A DNA stretch of 64,000 nt, taken from contig OMYJ01000009.1 in the NCBI GenBank assembly GCA_900315245.1, forward strand, positions 1 to 64,000, given 5' to 3'. The notes below the pieces were generated by a model that ran no database searches, was not told where the DNA came from, and saw only the letters and a program-made list of their open reading frames with translations. This DNA is from an uncultured Bacteroidales bacterium. GTDB lineage: Bacteria; Bacteroidota; Bacteroidia; Bacteroidales; WCHB1-69. Position 1 is the stretch's first letter; every line of letters starts with the position of its first letter. This document shows, piece by piece, positions 43,573 through 51,673 of this stretch. The translations under genes and the position numbers were made by a program.

Positions 43573-44076
43573 ATGAAAAAAATCCTCATAATTTGCATTA
43601 TTGCGGTGTGCTGCCTCACCGCCGGATATGCCCAAAAGGCGAAATTCGGGCATGTTGATTATGGCACTGTCATGAAGGAGATGCCCGGCATCGACACCGC
43701 ACAACAAGCCTTGCTGGAATACCAGCAAGAGTTGGAAGCTGTGGGCAAACAGATGGCTGACGAGTTCAAGACCAAACAGGCCGAATACGCCAATCTGGCA
43801 AACACGACCACTTCCTCTGCCATCTTGAAAGTGAAAGAGGACGAATTGACGAAACTCTACACCCGACTTCAGGATTTTGTTTCCTCCAGCGAGATGGATA
43901 TCCAGAACAAACAAATCGAACTCCTCAAACCCTTCCAAGACAAACTTCTGGAGGCTATCAAAAAGGTGGCGGAAAACGGCAAATACACCTACATCTTCGA
44001 CATCACCATGTGCGCTTACTACTCCGACACTGAAGATATTACCGCCGCCGTCAAGAACGAATTGGGTATCAAATAA
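43573..44076 (+). CDS. OmpH/Skp-family periplasmic chaperone 3
   Basis: Skp-like chaperone of 167 residues: signal peptide MKKILIICIIAVCCLTAGYAQ, KAKFGHVDYGTVMKEMPGIDTAQQALLEYQQELEAV, coiled coil, and AIKKVAENGKYTYIFDITMCAYYSDTEDITAAVKNELGIK. ATG 43573 is chosen over the GTG at 43564 because the signal peptide begins there. P. gingivalis has two ompH copies at this place; a third copy here is an expansion. A dispersed palindrome follows the gene. Confidence 0.92.
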   Translation: MKKILIICIIAVCCLTAGYAQKAKFGHVDYGTVMKEMPGIDTAQQALLEYQQELEAVGKQMADEFKTKQAEYANLANTTTSSAILKVKEDELTKLYTRLQDFVSSSEMDIQNKQIELLKPFQDKLLEAIKKVAENGKYTYIFDITMCAYYSDTEDITAAVKNELGIK

Positions 44077-44103
44077 TTAAAACAGAAAAAAACGTATATC
44101 CCT

Positions 44104-44131
44104 GTAGAGACGCAAAATTTTGCGTCTCTAC
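44104..44131. repeat. Dispersed palindrome after ompH 3
   Basis: Perfect 28-bp palindrome: arms GTAGAGACG/CGTCTCTAC, inner CAAAATTTTG. The inner part differs at most positions from the other copies yet is fully self-complementary. There is no T run after it, so its role as a terminator is doubtful. Confidence 0.93.
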
Positions 44132-44184
44132 ATTGTTTATATGACAATGTAACGATACTCTTGAAATAAACTAACAACCCCAAA

Positions 44185-44240
44185 GTCTTACGTCTTACGT
44201 CTCACATCTTCAATAATCCATAACCTATAACCCATAACCA
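44185..44240. repeat. Heptamer arrays GTCTTAC and ATAACCN
   Basis: GTCTTAC, GTCTTAC, GTCTCAC, ATCTTCA (44185-44212), then ATAATCC, ATAACCT, ATAACCC, ATAACCA (44213-44240). The two word types share one unbroken 7-base register and end 6 bases before the M3 peptidase ATG. Together with the palindrome they account for most of the 170-base gap. Confidence 0.92.
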
Positions 44241-44246
44241 TTAAAA

Positions 44247-46289
44247 ATGAACCCTTTCACCCAAAACTGGACCACTTTGCGGCAAACTCCGCCGTTCAAT
44301 GAAATCAAAACCGAACATTATCTGCCTGCGTTTGAGCAAGCTATCGTTGCCGCGAAGCAGGATATAGAAAACATTGTCAATCAGAAAGATGCGCCTGATT
44401 TTGAGAATACTGTCGTGGCGTTGGACCGTGCGGGAGAACAACTCGCCACCGTTGCCGATATTTTTTTCAACCTTTTGGAGTGTATTGGCGATGACGAGAT
44501 GCAGGCCGTGGCGGAGAAGGTGCAGCCGCTATTGGTGCAGTACGAGAACGAAGTCTATCAACACCCCGGATTATTCGCCCGCGTCAAGGCTGTGTATGAC
44601 CGCCAAAAGCAGGAGGCTTTCCTGACTGGTGCGGACAAGATACTGTTGGACAAGACTTACGACGCTTTCGTGTCGGGCGGCGCAAATTTGCCGGAGGAGC
44701 AGAAAAAGCGTTTCGCCGAATTGAGTTTGGAACTGGCCACCCGACAACTTGACTTCGGGCAGCGTGCGTTGAAAGCCACCAATGCATGGTTCGTACATCT
44801 CGAAAAGGAGTCTCCGCGACTTGCGGGCATTCCCGAAAGTGCTCGCGCCCTCGCCGCACAAAAAGCATCCGAAAAAGGGTTGGAGGGCTATGTCTTCGAC
44901 CTTTCCGCGCCCGACGTGAACACGGTGCTGACATACGCCGATGACCGTTCTCTGCGCGAGGAAGTCTATATGCATTCCAGCAAGAAGGCATACGGCGGGG
45001 AGTTTGACAATTGCGACAATATCAAAGCCATTCTGAAATGCCGTGAAGAGATTGCGCATTTGCTTGGATATAAGCATTATGCAGACTATGCCTTGCGGAA
45101 TCGCATGGCGAAAGATTTAGCGCATGTCTATAAACTTCTTGACGAATTGAAAGCCGCCGCCTTGCCCACCGCTAAACAGGAAATCGAAGAGCTGAGGCAA
45201 TTTGCTCAAAAACAAGGCTTTAACGATACTTTCCAGCGTTGGGATCTGAGTTATTACATGGAAAAGCTCCGTCAGGAAAAATTCCAGTTAGAGACCGAGA
45301 AATTGAAAGTTTATTTTCCGCTGAATCAGGTAATTGAAGGTGTTTTCGGATTAGCCACCACGCTATATGACCTGCGTTTTGTAAAAACGAAAGATATTCA
45401 GCCGTATCATCCTGATGTTCAAGTATATGAGGTCTATCGCGGCGAACAGTTCATGGCGGTGCTCTATCTCGACTTCCACCCGCGCAGCACGAAACGCAGC
45501 GGTGCATGGATGACGGAGTTCCGCGACCAGCATGAGGACGCCAACGGAAACGACATCCGCCCGTGGGTGAGCCTGGTGATGAATTTCACCCCGCCGACGA
45601 AAGAACAACCAGCCCTGCTGACGGTCAACGAGGTCAACACGTTCCTGCACGAGTTCGGACACGCTTTGAACGGGATGCTTTCCGAGGTGAAATACGCCAC
45701 GCTTTCGGGCACGCACTCGCCCCGCGATTTCGTGGAACTGCCTTCGCAGCTAAACGAGAATTGGCTTACGGAGCCGGAATTCCTGCGCACTTTCGCCCGC
45801 CACTACCAGACCGGCGAGCTAATTCCTGACGAATATGTCGCGCAGCTGAAGAATATGAACAAGTTCATGGCGGGATATTTGTGCGTGAGGCAGCTCTCTT
45901 TCGGCTATTTAGACATGATGTGGCATACGATGGCTGCCGATGAAGTGGATGACATTCTTCGTTTGGAACGTTCCATATTTGACACGGTGGAAGTGCTGCC
46001 GGTGGTGCCGGGAGCCTGCATGAGCACCTCCTTCGGCCATCTCTTTTCGGGTGGCTACGCTGCCGGTTATTACGGCTACAAGTGGGCGGAAATGCTTGAG
46101 GCAGACGCTTTTGCATTGTTCAAAGAGAATGGTGTGATGAACCATGATACCGCGCAAAGGTACTTGGAGACCATCCTTTCCAAGGGCGGCTCTGTGGATG
46201 CCATGGAGATGTTCGTCAATTTCCGCGGCCGCGAACCGAAAATCGATGCATTACTGGAACGTGACGGTTTGTTGGCTGTTAGCTGTTAG
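44247..46289 (+). CDS. M3-family zinc peptidase (oligopeptidase A / Dcp type)
   Basis: Cytoplasmic or periplasmic zinc metallopeptidase of 680 residues that degrades oligopeptides. The active site FLHEFGHALNGM matches HExxH (first His and Glu of the motif), followed by the downstream Glu in DFVELPSQLNENW. Start MNPFTQNWTTLRQTPPFNEIKTEHYLPAFEQAI is the family N-terminus, and the C-terminal GGYAAGYYGYKWAEMLEADAFALF is characteristic. No signal peptide is seen. The last residues LLAVSC and the TAG stop are encoded within a heptamer array, so the natural C-terminus has probably been altered by repeat growth. Confidence 0.94.
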   Translation: MNPFTQNWTTLRQTPPFNEIKTEHYLPAFEQAIVAAKQDIENIVNQKDAPDFENTVVALDRAGEQLATVADIFFNLLECIGDDEMQAVAEKVQPLLVQYENEVYQHPGLFARVKAVYDRQKQEAFLTGADKILLDKTYDAFVSGGANLPEEQKKRFAELSLELATRQLDFGQRALKATNAWFVHLEKESPRLAGIPESARALAAQKASEKGLEGYVFDLSAPDVNTVLTYADDRSLREEVYMHSSKKAYGGEFDNCDNIKAILKCREEIAHLLGYKHYADYALRNRMAKDLAHVYKLLDELKAAALPTAKQEIEELRQFAQKQGFNDTFQRWDLSYYMEKLRQEKFQLETEKLKVYFPLNQVIEGVFGLATTLYDLRFVKTKDIQPYHPDVQVYEVYRGEQFMAVLYLDFHPRSTKRSGAWMTEFRDQHEDANGNDIRPWVSLVMNFTPPTKEQPALLTVNEVNTFLHEFGHALNGMLSEVKYATLSGTHSPRDFVELPSQLNENWLTEPEFLRTFARHYQTGELIPDEYVAQLKNMNKFMAGYLCVRQLSFGYLDMMWHTMAADEVDDILRLERSIFDTVEVLPVVPGACMSTSFGHLFSGGYAAGYYGYKWAEMLEADAFALFKENGVMNHDTAQRYLETILSKGGSVDAMEMFVNFRGREPKIDALLERDGLLAVSC

Positions 46290-46416
46290 CTGTTAGCTTT
46301 TGGCTATTGGCTTAAACAATAACTATAACAATAACTATAACTATGACTATAACTATTGCCTGATCACTGATCACTTTTGCCTATTGCCTATTGCCTTTTG
46401 CCTTTTGCCTTTTGCT
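46272..46416. repeat. Three consecutive arrays (TTRGCTN, hexamer, TNTTGCC)
   Basis: Six heptamers TTGGCTG, TTAGCTG, TTAGCTG, TTAGCTT, TTGGCTA, TTGGCTT (46272-46313). Then six hexamers AATAAC/TATAAC/TATGAC (46318-46353), a palindromic TGATCACTGATCA (46361-46373), and six heptamers TTTTGCC/TATTGCC/TTTTGCT (46375-46416). The first array includes the stop codon of the M3 peptidase. No gene lies in this 210-base gap. Confidence 0.93.
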
Positions 46417-46462
46417 TAATCAAGAATAATCAAAAGTATGTCGGGCATTCGTGAATATTGTG

Positions 46463-46470
46463 TACATTTG
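46463..46470 (+). promoter_or_regulatory. Promoter of azlCD
   Basis: TACATTTG matches TAnnTTTG, 29 bases before the azlC ATG. Confidence 0.7.
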
Positions 46471-46499
46471 CAGCGGTAAAATAATATTCTTAACTTATT

Positions 46500-47237
46500 A
46501 TGAATGAATTTGTTAGAGGTATAAAACGCGGGTTTCCCATCTGTTTGGGCTACATTCCCGTGTCTTTTACCTTTGGGTTGATAGCGGTTAAGATGGGATT
46601 TTCGCCGTTGCAGGCGACCTTGATCTCCCTGACCAACATGGCTTCCGCCGGACAATTTGCCGGAATCCGGCTGATTGAGGGCGGAGCTCCCTATATTGAA
46701 CTGATCATCACCACATTCGTCATCAATCTGCGCTATTTCTTGATGTCGCTGTCGCTATCGCAGAAGGTTAATCCAGAGATGCCGTTCTACAAGCGGGCGG
46801 TCATGGCGTACTGCATCACGGACGAGGTGTTCGCTTTGGCGGCCATGGAGCCCGACGAGGTGAGTTTCCCGTTCTTTGGCGGCTTAATGATTACTCCCAT
46901 ATTGGGTTGGACCTCAGGCACTTTGTTAGGTGCCATCGCCTCCAACCTGCTCTCTCCGATGATTCAGGGCTGTATGGGTATTGCCTTGTACTGCATGTTC
47001 ATCGCCATCATTATCCCGCCAGCGCGGAAGAGCCGTAAGGTGGCGTTAGCTGTAGTGGTGGCCGCCGCACTCTCCTGCATCTTCAAGTATGTGCCAGGCA
47101 TCAACATGTTGTCAAAAGTCGGGGGTGGTGGCTGGGCCATCATCACCTCCGCTATCCTCGGCGCGGCCATCTGCGCCACCATCAAGGAGGTGAAACGCCG
47201 TCGCAGACGCGCCATGGCAGAAAGGAGGACAGCATGA
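46500..47237 (+). CDS. azlC: AzlC-family branched-chain amino acid exporter, large subunit
   Basis: Inner-membrane protein of 245 residues. FVRGIKRGFPICLGYIPVSFTFGLIAVKMGFSPLQATLISLTNMASAGQFAGIRLI is the AzlC N-terminus, and LRYFLMSLSLSQKVNP with several hydrophobic helices follows. AzlC works with the small membrane protein AzlD, encoded next with a 4-base overlap, to export branched-chain amino acids or analogues. Export of excess amino acids would suit a peptide-degrading organism; that link is inference. The C-terminal tail is strongly basic (RRRRRAMAERR type). Confidence 0.93.
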   Translation: MNEFVRGIKRGFPICLGYIPVSFTFGLIAVKMGFSPLQATLISLTNMASAGQFAGIRLIEGGAPYIELIITTFVINLRYFLMSLSLSQKVNPEMPFYKRAVMAYCITDEVFALAAMEPDEVSFPFFGGLMITPILGWTSGTLLGAIASNLLSPMIQGCMGIALYCMFIAIIIPPARKSRKVALAVVVAAALSCIFKYVPGINMLSKVGGGGWAIITSAILGAAICATIKEVKRRRRRAMAERRTA

Positions 47238-47584
47238 GCTACTTAGTCATTTGTATGTTCCTGATGTTCCTGACCACCTATCTGATCAGGGTGATTCCCA
47301 TTGGATTTGTGCGTAAGAAAATGGAGAACGAATGGATCCAGGATTTCATCTACTATATTCCGTTTTGTGTGTTGTCGGCGATGACCTTCCCTGATGTGCT
47401 TTATTCGACCACAGCTACGGGCGTGGAACCGCACATCACGGTTTCCGCTGTTATTGCCACTGCGGTGGCTGTCATCATGGCTTGGAGGAAACGCGGCCTT
47501 GTGGCAGTGGCACTCGTCGCCGTCTTGGTGGCCATTATCGTGGAGCTGGCAATGCCGGTGCTGATGACGATGATGGCACGGTGA
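47234..47584 (+). CDS. azlD: AzlD-family small membrane subunit
   Basis: Protein of 116 residues with about four hydrophobic segments: SYLVICMFLMFLTTYLIRVIPIGFVRKKME, DFIYYIPFCVLSAMTFPDVLY, ITVSAVIATAVAVIMAWRKRGLVAVALVAVLVAIIVELAM. The TYLIRVIP motif is typical of AzlD. Its ATG overlaps the azlC stop (ATGA), so translation is coupled. Its own TGA stop lies within octamer repeats. Confidence 0.92.
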   Translation: MSYLVICMFLMFLTTYLIRVIPIGFVRKKMENEWIQDFIYYIPFCVLSAMTFPDVLYSTTATGVEPHITVSAVIATAVAVIMAWRKRGLVAVALVAVLVAIIVELAMPVLMTMMAR

Positions 47585-47607
47585 GACGGTGAGGCGATGA
47601 GACGATG
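47581..47607. repeat. Octamer units between azlD and chromate transporter
   Basis: GTGAGACG, GTGAGGCG, ATGAGACG, then ATG in 8-base register. They contain the azlD stop codon and reach to 3 bases from the stop of the convergent transporter gene. Related to the array at 2556-2661. Confidence 0.8.
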
Positions 47608-47609
47608 AA

Positions 47610-48191
47610 TCAGCAGAGATAATACACAACAAAACCAACCACGCCTGCCAGTACAATCAGCAGGATGGGGTTGGTTTTCCATTTCAGGGAGGCGAGGAAA
47701 GCGGTAGTAAAAAGCCCGATGCTGAGGACGAACTGCAACGGATTTTCCGCATAGGAGCCGAAAGTTTCCGTATTGACCAACAACACGGCGGCAGCGGCAA
47801 TCAGTCCGATGACCGTCAGCTTCAGCACCGACATCACGGTCTTAACCACAGGATGGTCCTTGTATTTCAACAGGAAACGACTGACAATCAGCATCAGTAG
47901 GAATGGCAGCAAAATCACGGAGAAGGAGGCCAAGAACGCGCCCGCCACGCCCCAAATCGGGTCGTAACCCGCGTTAACCACAGAAGTGTAGCCCGCGTAG
48001 GTGGCCACGTTGATGCCGATGGGTCCCGGGGTGATTTGGCTGGTGGCCACAATGTCAGTAAATTCGGCCATCGTCATCCAGCCGTTCTTCTCCACCACCT
48101 CGTTCTGGATGAGGGCGATCATGGCATAGCCGCCCCCGAAGTTGAAGATGCCGATTTTACAGAACGTATAGAACAGTTTCCAGAAAATCAT
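47610..48191 (-). CDS. Chromate transporter (CHR) half protein B
   Basis: CHR-domain membrane protein of 193 residues: FWKLFYTFCKIGIFNFGGGYAMIALIQNEVVEKNGWMTMAEFTDIVATSQITPGPIGINVATYAGY. The FxxGGGYAM and TPGPIxxN motifs define the family. Two half-length CHR proteins encoded side by side form the short-chain version of ChrA. The physiological substrate of such pairs is often not chromate, so the function is provisional. It overlaps the other half gene by 4 bases and is downstream of it. Confidence 0.9.
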   Translation of the reverse strand: MIFWKLFYTFCKIGIFNFGGGYAMIALIQNEVVEKNGWMTMAEFTDIVATSQITPGPIGINVATYAGYTSVVNAGYDPIWGVAGAFLASFSVILLPFLLMLIVSRFLLKYKDHPVVKTVMSVLKLTVIGLIAAAAVLLVNTETFGSYAENPLQFVLSIGLFTTAFLASLKWKTNPILLIVLAGVVGFVVYYLC

Positions 48192-48739
48192 GGCTGCACC
48201 TCCTTCTTTTCCAGATATTTACCATAAACAAAACCGCCAATGCCAGCCACTAAAATCACCCAAATCGGGGAAATTCCGAGCAGCCATATCAGGAGGGTGG
48301 CGACCACGGGAATCCAGAAATTGTAACGGGAGATTTTCGCGGTTTTGGCCATGCGGAACACCGGTGCGGCGATAAGCGCGACCACAACAGGACGCACGCC
48401 CTTGAAGACAGCCTCCACGACTGCATTTCCTTGCAAATAGTGTAAACCCATCGCGAGAGCGAGAATGATCAGAATCGGCACCAGAATGTTGCCGACCAAG
48501 GAGAATATCGCTCCCGGCACGCCACGCATCCGCCATCCCACATGCACAGCCATGTTCGCGGCGAAAATCCCCGGCATCGTCTGCGACAGGGCGATGATGT
48601 CCATGAACTCTTCGTTCGTCAGCCAGTGATGACGGTCCACCAACTCCTTCTCCATCAGCGGAATCATCGCGTAACCTCCACCGAGCGTGAAAGTTCCTAT
48701 CTTGAAAAAAGACCAGAAAAGCTGCAACAACGAGACCAT
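48188..48739 (-). CDS. Chromate transporter (CHR) half protein A
   Basis: CHR-domain membrane protein of 183 residues: LLQLFWSFFKIGTFTLGGGYAMIPLMEKELVDRHHWLTNEEFMDIIALSQTMPGIFAANMAVHVGW. Same fold and motifs as the other half (GGGYAMIPL, SQTMPGxFAxN). First gene of the two-gene unit, with a minus-strand promoter 22 bases upstream. Confidence 0.9.
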   Translation of the reverse strand: MVSLLQLFWSFFKIGTFTLGGGYAMIPLMEKELVDRHHWLTNEEFMDIIALSQTMPGIFAANMAVHVGWRMRGVPGAIFSLVGNILVPILIILALAMGLHYLQGNAVVEAVFKGVRPVVVALIAAPVFRMAKTAKISRYNFWIPVVATLLIWLLGISPIWVILVAGIGGFVYGKYLEKKEVQP

Positions 48740-48760
48740 TACTCTTCTTCATTTGCGCGG

Positions 48761-48768
48761 CAAAGATA
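48761..48768 (-). promoter_or_regulatory. Minus-strand promoter of chromate transporter pair
   Basis: TATCTTTG on the minus strand, 22 bases before the ATG at 48739. Confidence 0.72.
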
Positions 48769-48785
48769 CGATTTCCTGTGGAATC

Positions 48786-48813
48786 GTGGAGACGTGCAAT
48801 GAAGCGTCTCTAC
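48786..48813. repeat. Dispersed palindrome, degraded copy
   Basis: GTGGAGACG, inner TGCAATGAAG, CGTCTCTAC. Arms are conserved with one change; the inner part is only partly self-complementary. It lies between two divergent promoters, where a terminator role is unlikely. Confidence 0.85.
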
Positions 48814-48892
48814 AGATGCGTTATTATGGTCGTTTTGGCAAATGCGTATCGTTTTCGCTCCAGCAGAATAGTGAAGCGATACAAAAAATTCG

Positions 48893-48900
48893 TACCTTTG
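48893..48900 (+). promoter_or_regulatory. Promoter of dipeptidyl peptidase IV
   Basis: TACCTTTG matches TAnnTTTG, 35 bases before the ATG at 48936. The same TACCTTTG precedes the S46 peptidase. Confidence 0.7.
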
Positions 48901-48935
48901 CGCCATTGTTTGTGCGAATTTATAAAACATTGAAT

Positions 48936-51068
48936 ATGAAAAGAATTACCTTGTTATTAAGCATCCTTTCCCTGATGCTTTTGGTTCCCGTTTTCGGTCA
49001 GACCATCGATTTCACCAAACGCTACATCATCGACAACATCCGTGGCATCGCGTGGCAACCAGGCACCGACATGTATTCCTATATAGATGATGACAGGAAT
49101 CTGATGCTGGTGAATCCCAAAAACGGCAAAGAAACCGTGTTTCTCGCTGCTGCATCGCAAAAAGCGCATGAAATTTCCAGCCCTTACGGTTACGAGTGGC
49201 TTGACGCCAATACCCTTTATTTCCCCAGTGACCACAAAACCGTGAACGTGGTGAAAGGCAAAATCACCACCGCTGAGTTCGACAAGGTGGATTGGGACGA
49301 TGTGATCGACCAAGATGTCAAGAACAAGGTGTTCGTCACCAAGAACGACAAAGGAGTCTTCGTGGAGAGCGCGTTGAACGGCTACAAGCCGGTGCTGCTC
49401 TGTCCCGACACGGGCAAGAACATCGTTTTCGGCGAGTCGGTACACCGCAGTGAGTGGGGCATCAACGAAGGACAGTACATCTCCCCGAACGGCAACTTCA
49501 TCGCCTTCTACCGCATGGACGAGAGCATGGTGGAGGATTACCCACTCGTGAACACAGGCACGCCCATCGCGACGGTCGAGAACATCAAGTACCCGATGGC
49601 CGGCCGCACCTCCCACGTGGTGACCCTCGGTATCTTCGACGTGGCCAAATCCGCTGAGAAAGGTGCTCCTGTATACCATTATATCCAAACCGACAAAGCC
49701 GACGGAGAATTCCTGACCAACGTCACTTTCTCCCCCGACGAAAAATACATCTACATTTCGCACCTCAACCGCGAACAGAACCACGCCAAACTGATTCAAT
49801 ACGATCTGCAAACCGGTAAGAAACTGTCCACCCTCATTGAAGAGCGTGATAACCGTTACGTGGAACCGACTCAGCGCATGATATTCATGAAAAACGGCGA
49901 TTTCCTCTGGTTCAGCGACCGCGACGGCTGGAACCATCTTTATTGGTACAGCGCTGATATGAAATTTTTTAAGAAGGTGGTGGATGGTAATTTTGACATT
50001 ATCGAGTACTACGGCATGGACAAAGACGAGAAAAATATCTATTTTACGGCGTCTTTGGAAAAGCCTGTGAATCAATACGTTTGTAAAGTAAATCTCAATA
50101 CGGGCATCGGCAAAAACACGCTTACTTGTCTGGCCCACGCGGATGGTGTTCATCGCCCCGTCTTCAGCGAATCAAAAAACTATTTCATCGACTATTTCAG
50201 CAATCCGACCACGCCTCGCACTATCTCTCTGGTAGATAATAAAGGTAAGACACTCAAGACGTTACTTACAGCGAAAAGCCCATTTGGTGTGATGAAGTTG
50301 GGCGATACCCAAATTTTCCCCATCGTGAACAAGGAGGGCGATTCACTCTGGTGTCGCATGATCACGCCTCCAAACATGGACAAGAGCAAAAAATACCCTG
50401 TGTTTATGTACGTTTACGGCGGTCCGCATTCACAATTGGTGACCAACCAGTACCTCTCTGGCGGACTTTTCCTCGAATTTATGGCGCAACAGGGCTACAT
50501 CGTCTTCACGTTGGATAACCGAGGCACGGACAATCGTGGTGCGGAATTCGAAAAGTGCATTCACCGCAACCTCGGCGTGCGCGAGGTGGAAGACCAGATG
50601 TGTGGCGTAGAATATTTGAAATCACTGCCTTACGTGGATGCCAACCGCATCGGTTTGGATGGCTGGAGCTACGGCGGTTTCATGGTGTTGTCGCTGATTA
50701 CTGCGCATCCCGATGTCTTCAAGGCGGCTTCCTGTGGCGGTCCAGTGGTCAACTGGGAATGGTACGAGGTGATGTACGGCGAGCGCTACATGGACACCCC
50801 GCAAGAAAACCCGTCAGGCTACGAGAACGCCAACATCATCCCGAAAATCAAGAACGTAAAATGTCCTTTGCTGGTGATGCACGGCGCGCAGGACCACACG
50901 GTAGTGCAACAGCACACGTTGGAGCTGCTCCGCCAGGCGGTCAGCGATGACATCGAGCTCGAATACTTCGTCTATACCGTCCACGACCACAACGTCATCG
51001 GACCCGAGCGCAGACACCTCTACAACAAACTGCTGCGTTTCCACAACCAGAACACCAAGGGCGAATGA
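48936..51068 (+). CDS. Dipeptidyl peptidase IV (S9 family)
   Basis: Exported serine exopeptidase of 710 residues that removes Xaa-Pro dipeptides. Signal peptide MKRITLLLSILSLMLLVPVFGQ, beta-propeller domain (about residues 40-460, with YISPNGNFIAFYRMDESMVEDYPLVNTGTP, including the Glu pair region near DES), then the alpha/beta-hydrolase domain: YVYGGPHSQLV, nucleophile GWSYGGFM, Asp in HGAQDHTV, and His in VHDHNV. All catalytic residues are present. The frame runs upstream to 48687, but ATG 48936 follows the promoter and starts the signal peptide. thpR overlaps its stop codon. Confidence 0.94.
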   Translation: MKRITLLLSILSLMLLVPVFGQTIDFTKRYIIDNIRGIAWQPGTDMYSYIDDDRNLMLVNPKNGKETVFLAAASQKAHEISSPYGYEWLDANTLYFPSDHKTVNVVKGKITTAEFDKVDWDDVIDQDVKNKVFVTKNDKGVFVESALNGYKPVLLCPDTGKNIVFGESVHRSEWGINEGQYISPNGNFIAFYRMDESMVEDYPLVNTGTPIATVENIKYPMAGRTSHVVTLGIFDVAKSAEKGAPVYHYIQTDKADGEFLTNVTFSPDEKYIYISHLNREQNHAKLIQYDLQTGKKLSTLIEERDNRYVEPTQRMIFMKNGDFLWFSDRDGWNHLYWYSADMKFFKKVVDGNFDIIEYYGMDKDEKNIYFTASLEKPVNQYVCKVNLNTGIGKNTLTCLAHADGVHRPVFSESKNYFIDYFSNPTTPRTISLVDNKGKTLKTLLTAKSPFGVMKLGDTQIFPIVNKEGDSLWCRMITPPNMDKSKKYPVFMYVYGGPHSQLVTNQYLSGGLFLEFMAQQGYIVFTLDNRGTDNRGAEFEKCIHRNLGVREVEDQMCGVEYLKSLPYVDANRIGLDGWSYGGFMVLSLITAHPDVFKAASCGGPVVNWEWYEVMYGERYMDTPQENPSGYENANIIPKIKNVKCPLLVMHGAQDHTVVQQHTLELLRQAVSDDIELEYFVYTVHDHNVIGPERRHLYNKLLRFHNQNTKGE

Positions 51069-51637
51069 AACGACTGTTTATAGCCACACCGATAATCACG
51101 CTTTCGGCGGAGATCCAAAAAATCTCTGCCGATTTGCGTTTTCGTCTGCGCCACGACGACGTCGTTTGGGTGAAGGGGGAGGTGCAGCATCTGACAATGC
51201 GGTTTTTGGGTGCGACCCCTCCGCAGCTTGAGGCCGGCACACGAAGGGCGCTTGCGGACGCGTGTGCCAATCACGCACCATTCACACTAACAATCAACAA
51301 GATAGGAGTCTTCGGCAGTCATTATCATCCGAAGGTGCTATGGCTGGGATTCGACCATTTCGAGCCATTCAAGGCTGTGTTCGAGGATTTGGAACCGAGG
51401 TTGCAATCACTTGGTTTTGAACCGAACAATGGCAATTTCGTGCCTCACATCACACTGGGCCGAATCAAAAACCTGCATTCCAAAGACAAATTCTGGGAAA
51501 GTGTTGAAGCGGTGCAACAGCAGCCGTTCGCGCAGGAGTTGCAAATCTCATCGCTTAATTTGTATCAGAGTTTTTTGCATAAAGAAGGACCTGAATATAA
51601 GGTGATCAGTTCGGCACGTCTAACAAATAAAATTTAG
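51065..51637 (+). CDS. thpR: RNA 2',3'-cyclic phosphodiesterase
   Basis: Member of the 2H phosphoesterase family (2'-5' RNA ligase-like), 190 residues, acting on RNA 2',3'-cyclic phosphates. The two HxT motifs are HLTMRFLG and PHITLGRIKN, with KRLFIATPI at the start. The ATG overlaps the DPP IV stop (ATGA), indicating translational coupling although the two functions look unrelated. Short heptamers follow its stop codon. Confidence 0.92.
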   Translation: MKRLFIATPIITLSAEIQKISADLRFRLRHDDVVWVKGEVQHLTMRFLGATPPQLEAGTRRALADACANHAPFTLTINKIGVFGSHYHPKVLWLGFDHFEPFKAVFEDLEPRLQSLGFEPNNGNFVPHITLGRIKNLHSKDKFWESVEAVQQQPFAQELQISSLNLYQSFLHKEGPEYKVISSARLTNKI

Positions 51638-51643
51638 AAACAT

Positions 51644-51671
51644 CAGCCAACAGCCAATAGCTAAAAGCCAG
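51644..51671. repeat. Heptamer units CAGCCAA/TAGCTAA
   Basis: CAGCCAA, CAGCCAA, TAGCTAA, AAGCCAG in 7-base register: reverse complements of the TTGGCTG family. They occupy the gap between two convergent genes. Confidence 0.85.
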
Positions 51672-51673
51672 CC

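Noticed and set aside
48957..50153. Minus-strand open frame of 398 codons opposite dipeptidyl peptidase IV
   Set aside because: Shadow of a complete S9 peptidase; no independent evidence.
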